NCBI GenBank assembly: GCA_029378245.1
Contig: JARKIF010000045.1
Coordinates: 248,001-312,000 of the forward strand
Reading direction: 5' to 3'
DNA: 64,000 nucleotides
Source: Roridomyces roridus
Lineage: Eukaryota > Basidiomycota > Agaricomycetes > Agaricales > Mycenaceae
Shown: positions 55,790 to 64,000 of the stretch, piece after piece
Numbering within the stretch: position 1 is the first letter of the stretch
Layout of the letters: each line of letters begins with the position of its first letter
Notes under the pieces: generated by a model
Told to the model about the DNA's origin: nothing
The model's input: the letters and a program-made list of their open reading frames with translations, nothing else
Database searches by the model: none
Translations under genes and position numbers: made by a program

Positions 55790-56949
55790 AAACCCTTCTC
55801 TCGGAGTATGGTCGCGAGAGCCTGCAGGTCCTCCTGCGTATAGTCTTCGGTCTTGATCGACCGGATATTAAACTTCTTCTTGGGAGGCTCCGGGCACTCC
55901 CGCTTCATGTGGCCCTCCTTGCCACAGTTGTAACACTTGAACGCGGCCTGCCGCGTTCGGTCGACGTCCATCGGCGCCGGATTTCCAGGAGTGACCCGGG
56001 TGGCCAGATGGGGGGCTGTCCCCTGGGGCCTTGGCGGCGGCACCAGTGCCGTGGCCTTGGGGAATTTGGGCGGCGGCTGCTGCTGCGCCGGCGTCCAAAA
56101 CATTCCACCTCCCGCTCCCCAGCGAGAGTTGATGAGCTTCCCGCGCTCAATGATGCCGTTGATTGTCATCAACCGGCTTTTCAATCCCGGGTACGTCCCC
56201 GGGATCGCAACGCCACCAGCATAAAGCTGTTTGCGTACCTGGTCCGAGACCAGGATTTCCAGCGCCTGACACAAGAACGTGTCATGGAGCTCGTTTCCGG
56301 GCGCGTAGCCCGCCTGCTCAGCGTTCAGCTCGAACGACTGAAGGAAGTCGGCCAGGGTGGAGCTACCCTGCCGAGTGTTCATCAGGCGCAACAGCGCCGT
56401 CTCCTTGACATTCTGATCCGCGAACGTCGACTCCAACTCCGTCATAAACTCCTCGAAGGAGGGACGGAGTTGACCCAGGCGTAAGTGCTTCGCCTTCCAG
56501 TTCCGTGACCAGTTGGCGGCCGGACACGGAGAACTCTTCTCGTCGCCCAGCAACGAGAGCACGAAGAAAATACGTCTATGATCCGTATTAAAATCGTGTT
56601 CGTATGCCACAAGGTAGGTCATGACACTGTCGATCCAAGTTTCCCACTTGGATTTGTCATTGCCGTCAAACGGCGGGGGAAGCCGGGCCAGCGTCATTCT
56701 TGCTGGTGCCGGGCGTGGGGGGAGGGCCTGAAGTAACTCAGTCAGGCCAGGCTGGGCGGGGGGTTGTGAGTCGGGTCGTGTGGGAAGGGGGCGAGGGGGA
56801 GAACGGGTAGGAGGGCGGGAGGGGTAGATTTGTTGGGGAGGGTACGAGTAACCAGCCTGAGGCTGGTCATAGGGGATGGGGCTGCCGTGATGGGACATGG
56901 CAGGGGCGGCGGTATGGAAGGTGTGGTGGGTGGTGGCGGAAGCGGCCAA
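55783..56949 (-). CDS. gag: Gag protein of gypsy element
   Basis: 388 residues: a Pro/His-rich start, a capsid-like helical region (FDGNDKSKWETWIDSVMTYL, FMTELESTFADQNVKE), then one CCHC zinc knuckle (CYNCGKEGHMKREC) near the C terminus. It ends KGFC-stop and overlaps pol by seven bases in the -1 frame. Confidence 0.92.
   Translation of the reverse strand: MAASATTHHTFHTAAPAMSHHGSPIPYDQPQAGYSYPPQQIYPSRPPTRSPPRPLPTRPDSQPPAQPGLTELLQALPPRPAPARMTLARLPPPFDGNDKSKWETWIDSVMTYLVAYEHDFNTDHRRIFFVLSLLGDEKSSPCPAANWSRNWKAKHLRLGQLRPSFEEFMTELESTFADQNVKETALLRLMNTRQGSSTLADFLQSFELNAEQAGYAPGNELHDTFLCQALEILVSDQVRKQLYAGGVAIPGTYPGLKSRLMTINGIIERGKLINSRWGAGGGMFWTPAQQQPPPKFPKATALVPPPRPQGTAPHLATRVTPGNPAPMDVDRTRQAAFKCYNCGKEGHMKRECPEPPKKKFNIRSIKTEDYTQEDLQALATILREKGFC
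55789..55795 (-). promoter_or_regulatory. Candidate -1 ribosomal frameshift site GGGTTTT
   Basis: The heptamer G-GGT-TTT lies in the gag frame three codons before (and reading toward) the gag stop TAG at 55783-55785, and pol is open in the -1 frame there without a usable ATG. This fits the X-XXY-YYZ rule for simultaneous slippage. Confidence 0.6.
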
Positions 56950-57399
56950 GAGTTGGTCCGCTACGGAACGGGCTTCACGGCTAGAGGTGCCGGAAGAGGA
57001 GGATGATGGTGCGCGAAACGCCGTCGCGGCTTGGGTAGGAGCGGCACGAAGCCGGTGGTGGGTTTCTCGGTCAGAACGCTTGCCGATAGAACAGACCCGG
57101 GCCTTCTACGACTCTCCCGGTATCTGCGCGAGGGTACTCTCCGAAGATTGCCACCCGAACGCCAACGTCTGCTATTGTGCGGGGACGGACTCAACGTTTC
57201 CCGTAGCACAGCGACTGTCTATCAAAATAGTTCGACCAAAGATTGGCGCTTGTTTAACGTCGCGATTCAACGACGTGACGCTTGAGGTATGAGTGGATCT
57301 TCAATTACGAGAATCCAAGTAGTGGGGGAGGGACGCCGAGGCGTATGGAAAGGATATGTCGGGGGGAGGTAAGAGCGGTATGAGGGTAGACTTTTATTA

Positions 57400-57874
57400 T
57401 GTCACGACAAGACTTGTTTCACGCGTCCAACAGCGGTAAGATGCTGTGGATTGGGTAGTGCGCTACTAAAGCTCGTAAAATGAACTGAATAAAAGTCTAG
57501 GAGAGGGTACAGAATACGACGACTAGCTACTGCTTTTATACTATGAGGAATAGATCTACGATGCTACACTAATTGTCCTGGCTTCCGACATGCACTATTG
57601 TCCTGCACCGTTGTCGTCTCCTATTGTCATGTCTACACCGTGTTCATCATAGAAGCCTGTCATGATCTGACAGTTCACTGATCGAAAACTCCTTCCCTCA
57701 TCCACGCTGTCGTTCATAAATATGAAACTGTCCCACGTCTTTAAATAATGTCTTCCTCGGCTTCTTCCTCAATCCGATCGAGACGGGGTTCCCAGGACCT
57801 TAGCGCTGTACGGCGCCAATGCTTATCTGGTTCGTTTGGCGTTGTCACGTGCGCAAATAGATCAGCGCGTGACA
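57400..57874 (-). repeat. 5' LTR of gypsy element
   Basis: 475 bp, same sequence as the 3' LTR as far as I could compare by eye; bounded inside by gag leader sequence and outside by the CAAGC duplication. Confidence 0.92.
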
Positions 57875-58267
57875 CAAGCATTGCCTTCAGTTCATCAAAC
57901 TTCACCTCTAAAGCTTGCATTCTCCCCTCGAGTAATGAAACCGCCGGATCAACTGGCGCCGCTCGCATTTCATCCAGGGGCTCCCTGCTGTTGATCCACA
58001 ACAGAGGGTGGTCAAATGTGTGTTCCCGGTGCAACAAAACCAAAGGACTTGTGTTGGTAATACCACAAGGCTTGCAGATGAGAGTGTCCCAAGCTATCGG
58101 GGAACATGGGATTCAGGATTAACCACCTCACATAAAAGAGACATACCACATTTCATGCACACCCAAAGTGGAAACCTGATTGGGTCCTGGCAGTATTCGC
58201 AGTTTGCTATCAAAGGCACAGAGGCTTTGATCCGGCGTGCGACTTCCTTGGCCTCGGGCACCATCAC

Positions 58268-58743
58268 TGTCACGACAAGACTTGTTTCACGCGTCCAACA
58301 GCGGTAAGATGCTGTGGATTGGGTAGTGCGCTACTAAAGCTCATAAAATGAACTGAATAAAAGTCTAGGAGAGGGTACAGAATACGACGACTAGCTACTG
58401 CTTTTATACTATGAGGAATAGATCTACGATGCTACACTAATTGTCCTGGCTTCCGACATGCACTATTGTCCTGCACCTTTGTCGTCTCCTATTGTCGTGT
58501 CTACACCGTGTTCTTCATAGAAGCCTGTCATGATCTGACAGTTCACTGATCGAAAACTCTTTCCCTCATCCACGCTGTCGTTCATAATTATGAAACTGTT
58601 CCCACATCTTTAAATAATGTCTTCCTCGGCTTCTTCCTCAATCCGATCGAGACGGGGTTCCCATGACTTTAACGCTGTACGGCGCCAATGTATATCTGGT
58701 TTATTTGGCGTTGTCACGTGCGCAAATAGGTCAGCGCGTGACA
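58268..58743 (-). repeat. Solo LTR of the same gypsy family
   Basis: 476 bp with TG...CA ends and a 5-bp target duplication ATCAC (58263-58267 and 58744-58748). It differs from the full element's LTRs at a scattering of positions (for example CACCTTTGTCG for CACCGTTGTCG), so it is an older insertion. It interrupts the first zinc-finger region of the EF-hand/ZZ gene. Confidence 0.9.
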
Positions 58744-61700
58744 ATCACCGCTAATTCTCCATCGTGCATAGGGCGGGGTATCTTCAGGAGAAGATGGTTG
58801 CAGGTGTGAACAATGGGGGCAGGTACACGTGGAGATTCAAAGCATCCTGAACAAAAGTCCACGGTTTCTGTTCCATCGCGATCCATGCACTGAGCGCAGA
58901 GCACTTTTACTCTGGTGATCACCTTGTGACAGCCCAAGTCATCGCAATATCGGTTGCTGTGAGGCCACGGAACTCAGTGGCCATCAACAAAGAAGAGTAT
59001 TGCACGTACAATGAAAAATCTGGTGAGACTGGAATATTGGCTTCCTCCTGGATTGTACCATGTTCGAGGAAATCCACTGCCTTCTCCTTTGAACACTCTT
59101 TTGGAAACACAGGTTGAACATCCTCCTCGTTGAAGTCAAATTCAGGGTTCGGTGTGAATGTGCGGATGGTGTTCTTCAATGGATCCCTGGGGTGGGCCGC
59201 CGAAGTGAGCTGGAACTGGACCGACACCATGAGCTCAGGGAGGGAGCTGGCCTGAACACCCACCATTCCAAGTGCACATTGCGCCATCCAGGCATCTGTG
59301 CCCTGTGACTCACGAGCCTCAAAAATTTCTAGGAGTGATGTGAGCAGCCAACAGAGTTGATGAAAGCACACAGACCTCCCAATTTTTCGATTCTCTCATC
59401 AACGACAATGAATATTGCCATGATAGATTTTGCTAGTCTCTGGAATTCACTTGCAGAATCTTTCAGGCCATAAACAGCAGCCAGGCGCATCACATCAAAA
59501 TGGTGCTTCAAAAGTAGATAAAGGACGGGGTACACAAGCTGGCGATAAAGTCCCGTTAGTAGCCTTTCCAACCACTAGAAAGGAACACAGTGCTCACATG
59601 TTCGGCGCGCCGACTTTTTGCCAATACTGAAAGTGAGTTGTAATCCAAGTTATACTGCAGAACCTCTAGTCGCTGTTCAAACTTGTCGGTCTCTGTTCTC
59701 CGATATTCGTCGATAAGCTCGCGAAGCTTCTTTCCCTCGGGAATTGGCTTTGGACTGGGCCGTGTAGCACGGAGAAGCAACTCGATCCGGCGCATTTCAG
59801 GCCCACACAGGTATGAATTTGCAGCGGCCAAGTTTTCTGGGCGCACACGCTCCAAGACCCTCAGCATTGCCCTCAAAATGTTGTAGATGCGTGTTCTGTA
59901 CCACGTCACCGATGCTTGCCATCCGGCCGCGCAAAATGCGAGCCATTCAACGAGGCTAAGAGTAGTTGAACATCAGTGATCTGACATGGTTCACTGGGAA
60001 ATTATTTACCTCCAATTGTTCGGTTTCAAGGAGGCAAACTGGTTGGCTGCCCGAACACTGACATAGCCGGTACCGTCGCTATCAGCCGACTCCGCAATCT
60101 GTCGCAGGTAAGGGAAACCAAGGTAAGCCACAGTCCAGACATCTTTAACGGATTCCAATCGGCTGGATGGGATCACGATCCGTTGAGAATCCGCCGTGGG
60201 GACCCCAAGCTCTTCAAATTTTTCAACATAATAGTAGTTCAGGGCGAGCGCAAAATCCTGTGCCCTGACACTACCCCTCCATCCCTGCTTCATCCAAAGT
60301 ATACTGAGATCCTAAATTGGGGAATCAGAGGCCAAATGGACAAAGATGAAGAAGAGGCGCACCGCGTCCAACAGCTTCTTTGATTGACCACCTGTAACTG
60401 TGTCCTTGATCCGGTTCTCAGCCTCTGTGACTGCTGCCTTGACCGACCGCACTGGCCGAGGAAAGGTGGCCTCCAGATTTTTTCTGAGCAATTCAAGGGT
60501 GCGCTTGAACTGCGGATAATATTCTTGGCAAGCCTGGGTGGCATCCTGCTTCCAGGCATTGGTTAAAATGCCCTGGAGGTACTCGTCTGCGCGCTGGAGG
60601 TTCCCCAACTGAGTCATATCGAAGGACTCCAAGGAGTACCCTGCATGAGCCACGAGGTCGGCCCGAACATCTGCATGCACTATGCACATTTCGATAGAAT
60701 GGCCGCGGAGGAAACGGTGTACAAGACACTGTTTTGGTGTGTCCAGTCGGCGAAATAATTTATCCATCTTCTCTCGTAAGGAATCCGGGGTGATCCTCTC
60801 CCCGATAGGCGCCGTTGCCGGAACTTCACTCGTAAGTTGATGAAACTGAACCACAATGTCCGTGAACAGCTTTTCATAGTTTTTGCATTTGATGGTTCGA
60901 ACTATGGAATTGTGGATTGATGTGTGAATTTCGCAAAGGGAGGATTTACCGAGCTCATGCTTTTCCATATATACAATGCACACCTTGGCGCATTCTTCAA
61001 TGGCTGCTGCTATTCTGGGCATCACACCCAATTGCTCGACATTTGCAGCTTCGGCGTCACTGAGATTCCGAAGTCTGAGCACGGTCAATGATCAGAAGGA
61101 ATGGCCCAAAGGAAGAGCACAACTTGAGAAGCGCAGCCACTGCTGCCTGCATTTTCAGAGTCACCGCCATGACTTTTCTGCTGTTGACTCGCTGACTATC
61201 GAGCATCGTGATGAGTTTGAACGCCACCACGACGTCTGTATAAGTACGTGTTCCAATGAGGTAGAGCCGAACATCAGCATCACGCGCCTTGGACAAACTT
61301 GAATGCCTCAATTTCCACAAGCAGATCCAGGCCTTCGATGAGCATCGTGGACGTCCCATTGAACCTGGTGCACGCAATGTCAAATGCGCTCAAGCTCTCT
61401 TCGTTGATGGCACTGGCGAATGCCGTCCCGGGCCGATCGATGTGGGCCGCATTCCTTTCGGTGAAGATGTTGAGCAGCTCGGCCGGATCACCAATCTCCA
61501 TCGTGGGACCATTATTGACAGTGAAATAGGTGCCTCCACCGTCACCACCGGTGCCCCCCATGTCGGTAGCTGAGCCTCCAGTACCGCCTGAGCCACCTGT
61601 TGATGAATGAGCCGAGCGAGAAGTCGATGATTAACGTCGAAGAACTACCTGTGATATAGAAAGCCATATTAGCCATCCGCATCTGGGCATCTGACTTGGT

Positions 61701-61744
61701 ATGAGAATGTACGTGAGTTGCTTGGGCAGAAAGATAAAGGCTGA

Positions 61745-62537
61745 TCAACTTACCGGAAGAGTCATAGACTCTGTAATTGCCACAGCGTGCTCAGGGATAT
61801 CGTTCTCTTTTGTCCCACCTGTTGCGAATGATGAGTTGCCAACAGGAGTTAGAAAAATGATTCTCCTACTAGCCAACGGGGTCCGAGTCCAGGCCTTGGC
61901 GTTCTCCGCAATGTCAGCTGAAGTCGTTGGAGAGCCGAGGGGGCTCGTAGCACCGGCTGGGACCATCGGCTCATTCCTGCCCCTGATTAACGCCTGCATC
62001 TCGACCTTCAACTCTGCAATATCACCCTCTCTCAAGTCACATTCACTCATCAGCTTCTCGGGAGGAACGACTGCCACGGCAGCAACCGTTCTATATCCTC
62101 GGGCGGCGAGCTTGAGATACACATCCTCGAGCCCCCACTTTTCGCAAAATTGCCGGAGGTCCTGGCGGTTGTGTCTCAACCACTCGATCTCTTCCTCACT
62201 GAGGAGCGGCAGCGATACGTTAGCCGTTGCGCCATCTCCTCCCGCGCCGCCCCGGTTTCCTCCTTCGCCACCGGTACCTCCCTTGCCACCTGAGCCCAAT
62301 CAACGTGAGCTTGAGATGAAACCCATGAATAGGTTGTACGCACCGAACCCGAGCAACTTCTTGGTCAGTTTGACGACAGCAGCCTCGAACTGCGCTATCC
62401 CGCCACGGCCACCTCGGCCTCCTTCGTTGGCGCTGGCTCCGCCTGCACCACCTGGTCCTCCTGCAACGGCATAAGCATACAACGGGATACGGGATCCAAG
62501 ACGTACCAGTCATTGAAATTGATTCCATTGTAGGCAT
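61745..62537 (-). CDS. Gly-rich / SAM-like small protein C, longer C terminus
   Basis: Exon 1 62507-62537 (MPTMESISMTG), exon 2 62344-62460 (GPGGAGGASANEGGRGGRGG and the helix EAAVVKLTKKLLGFG), then an exon starting at 62289 with GKGGTGGEGGNRGGAGG and the helical domain (LRQFCEKWGLEDVYLKL, DLREGDIAELKVEMQAL). Beyond the point where copies A and B stop, the frame stays open for about 70 residues. That extension contains a likely 51-nt intron (branch CTAAC, acceptor AACAG) and a perfect GTAAGT donor at its end. It may therefore splice in frame into the EF-hand/ZZ gene that begins at 61682. Stop at 61745 if it does not. Confidence 0.65.
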
Positions 62538-63377
62538 CTGGATATGTCGTGCTCTATGCAGCACCGGGGGTACTTATAGGTACGCGAGGCTTGCGTGAGG
62601 CTCTCACAGCATATATTTATGCTTGGCTCGCACATCCGGTGGTGTTCTTTGACAACCTGTATTGTCAAGAACCGAAATCTCAGTCCCCGCAGGGCCGCAA
62701 CCCACTTGACTTGCGACTCGGAATGATACTTTGGTCTTTGAATATTCTTTCCTTGTCTTGGAATTGTGAGCATTTAATTTCAAGATTCAGGAAACCCACG
62801 ATACCTTCGTCAAGGCTTCGTGGGATCAAGGAACGTTAACCGTGCCGGTGGCGTCGGTGGCATATGAAGGGTAAAATCAATCATTTCCGCTCACGAGCCA
62901 ATTCCACCAACGAAACAGGTCTAAGTACGACGAGTGACTGAGACCGATGGCGTCAAGGTACTTGTAAGTTTCTCTGTACCGTACATAGAGATATCGAGGG
63001 AGAGGATGCTCGGCTGATCAGAACGTAAAACACACGAAGGCCAACCCGTGCGCGCCAGGAGCCTATTCTCGAGCAAGACTTCTCGTCCGAGAGCGATCGC
63101 CTCGGCGCGATACCCGAGTATCTCCCCGTCAAACACATGCAGCTTGCCCATAACTTGTGAGCGTGCCAGAAATGACTTGCGCACTCCGAGAGGTGCGAAA
63201 GAACAGCGACTTTTCTCCTTCTCCCCGCACGATGGCAGTCTCTGCTCCCGGCAGCTAGCCAGCAGCAGCTCGTTCAGGCCGACCTCGGTGTAGGGGGTAA
63301 AGACAGGTCATGAAGTAGGATTGAGGTAGTCGGAACGAGGGGGAGGAAAGCCTGAGATGAAAGCGGTGCACGCGCTC
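62538..63377. other. Intergenic, conserved promoter of Gly-rich/SAM-like C
   Basis: The stretch 62735-62900 (CTTGGAATTGTGAGCATTTAATTTCAAGATT, then GCCGGTGGCGTCGGTGG) matches 40250-40480 upstream of copy B and is recognisable, inverted, near 18400-18480 of copy A. It is an ancestral intergenic segment preserved in all three duplicates. The stretch 62920-63377 shows nothing recognisable. Confidence 0.5.
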
Positions 63378-64000
63378 AGCGTCCTGTTCTTCCATCGGCG
63401 TATCAATCGTCTTTATCTTGGCAGACGGAGAGCGGAGGTGCTCGGCAGCGGAAAAGTGGATGGCGCTGACGGTGAGAGCGCCGAGGGAGGCCAATATGTA
63501 GCCAAGGATGGCGCCAAACGCAGGGGTGAGGGGCCACGCCTACAATCGGTCAATTTGAGAGACTAAGGAAATGCACAAAACGCACCTGCCACGGACGATC
63601 CCAGTCTAAAGCTATGGGGATGGTTCCAAGCCATGCACCGACGAGCGTACCAACGGCTGAGTAGAGCAGCGCGCGCTCAATTGGCGTTCGGATACTGGGG
63701 AAAGTCAGAATGTAGTCGGTGAGCTGAAGGAAAGACGCACGTAAACTCGGCAAAGATGCGAATCCAGACTGCGGTAATTTCGGCCGTCATGGGCGCGCCA
63801 TATGTGTAGGCAGGAGGAAAGACGACGAGTAGGGCGAGAAGGATGGCCAGAAGTGCAGTTTGCGAAGTATGTGTGACGAGTGGGCTCCGAGGAGGACGAT
63901 GACGGTGTAAAAGGGGCTGAAAAGACGGCTGTTGCAAGCCAGCACTTGCCAAGTGCTGCAAAGTACTTTAGCGTCATATAGCGAAGAAGGAGAGAGCACG
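63378..64000 (-). pseudogene. Decayed PIG-F / Gpi11-like copy C, cut by window edge
   Basis: Exons equivalent to 2-4 of copy A are present ([42 protein letters not shown], then SLGALTVSAIHFSAAEHL). Three single-base deletions at about 63895-63955 scramble a stretch of roughly 25 residues before the frame is restored. A further single-base loss just before the normal stop (ACGATTGA for ACGAATTGA) abolishes it and adds about 40 foreign residues. Exon 1 lies outside the window. The intron 2 acceptor (CCCCAG) is intact here. Confidence 0.8.

Larger units (their letters stand above)
51216..57874 (-). mobile_element. Complete Ty3/gypsy chromovirus-type retrotransposon
   Basis: 6659-bp element on the minus strand with LTRs at 51216-51690 and 57400-57874 that look identical, a 5-bp target duplication CAAGC (51211-51215 and 57875-57879), and a purine-rich tract just inside the 3' LTR (51691-51703, read AGAGAGGGGGTAA). 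The primer-binding site was not identified with confidence. Identical LTRs and open gag and pol frames argue for a recent insertion. Confidence 0.93.
51185..61682 (-). pseudogene. EF-hand / ZZ zinc-finger protein gene split by two LTR insertions
   Basis: Start MRMANMAFYIT at 61682, then a Gly-rich exon entered in phase 1 (GGSGGTGGSATDMGGTGG). Next come a helical N-terminal domain (PAELLNIFTERNAAHIDRPG, STMLIEGLDLLVEIEAFKF), long helical segments, an EF-hand-like loop (DSDGTGYVSVRA; position 12 is not Glu), WYRTRIYNILRAML, VYPVLYLLLKHHFDV, and two ZZ-type fingers (CDDLGCHKV...CAQCMDRDG...CSGC; CEYCQDPIRFPLWVCMKC). A coiled coil (SLLEGRMQALEVKFDELKAML) closes it. The solo LTR cuts the first finger region and the complete gypsy element sits seven codons before the natural stop at 51185. 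Several introns of 45-60 nt were traced (61.1-61.3, 59.95, 59.55, 59.33, 58.10 kb); others are approximate. The family is common in agaricomycetes; its role is unknown. Confidence 0.75.

Overview
The window is a stretch of a filamentous basidiomycete nuclear genome, most likely a mushroom-forming agaricomycete (Mycena-like gene families; the genus is inferred). The signs are very short introns of about 45-60 nt, NACHT-ankyrin (NLR-like) genes with glycine-rich N termini, DUF6534-type membrane proteins, a microsomal P450, EF-hand/ZZ proteins and a chromodomain Ty3/gypsy element. It is an accessory, repeat-rich region with few housekeeping genes.

Layout. 1-3600: degenerate duplicated spacer. 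4043-7693 (+): NLR-like gene A, C-terminally truncated. 8835-9400 (-): NACHT remnant. 10058-13376: non-coding element with inverted ends. 13711-18174 (+): four-helix/Gly-rich/SAM-like gene A, broken by a MITE-bearing insert and by a 1.9-kb TIR element with an integrase-like gene. 18732-19327 (+): Gly-rich/SAM-like gene A. 19942-20948 (+): PIG-F gene A. 21493-23291 (+): Ser/Thr-rich single-pass membrane protein. 23379-25552 (-): cytochrome P450. 26283-27692 (+) and 32474-33730 (+): paralogous DUF6534-like membrane proteins. 27897-28639 (-): small secreted hydrophobic protein. 29449-30667 (-): F-box protein. 34480-35484 (+): second F-box-like protein. 36966-37972 (-): PIG-F B. 38880-39517 (-): Gly-rich/SAM-like B. 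40627-42046 (-): intact four-helix/Gly-rich/SAM-like B. 45407-48473 (+): intact NLR-like gene B. 49697-50334: MITE. 50424-50808: solo LTR. 51216-57874 (-): nearly pristine gypsy element, which with a solo LTR at 58268-58743 sits inside an EF-hand/ZZ gene (51185-61682, -). 61745-62537 (-): Gly-rich/SAM-like C. 63378-64000 (-): decayed PIG-F C, cut by the window edge.

One segment (PIG-F, Gly-rich/SAM-like, four-helix/SAM-like) is present in up to three copies: A on +, B inverted, and C partial. The NLR genes and their upstream spacers are also duplicated.

The most interesting signal is a glycine-rich exon entered in phase 1 (codon G|GN) that recurs in four otherwise different gene types here: two NACHT-ankyrin receptors, two proteins with an MLKL/HeLo-like four-helix N terminus, three small SAM-like proteins and one EF-hand/ZZ protein. 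This looks like an exon-shuffled shared module linking sensors, adaptors and possible membrane effectors of a fungal immunity or cell-death pathway. The module is seen in the sequence; the pathway is inference. Exon models for both NLR genes, PIG-F A and the secreted protein were checked to sum to whole codons.
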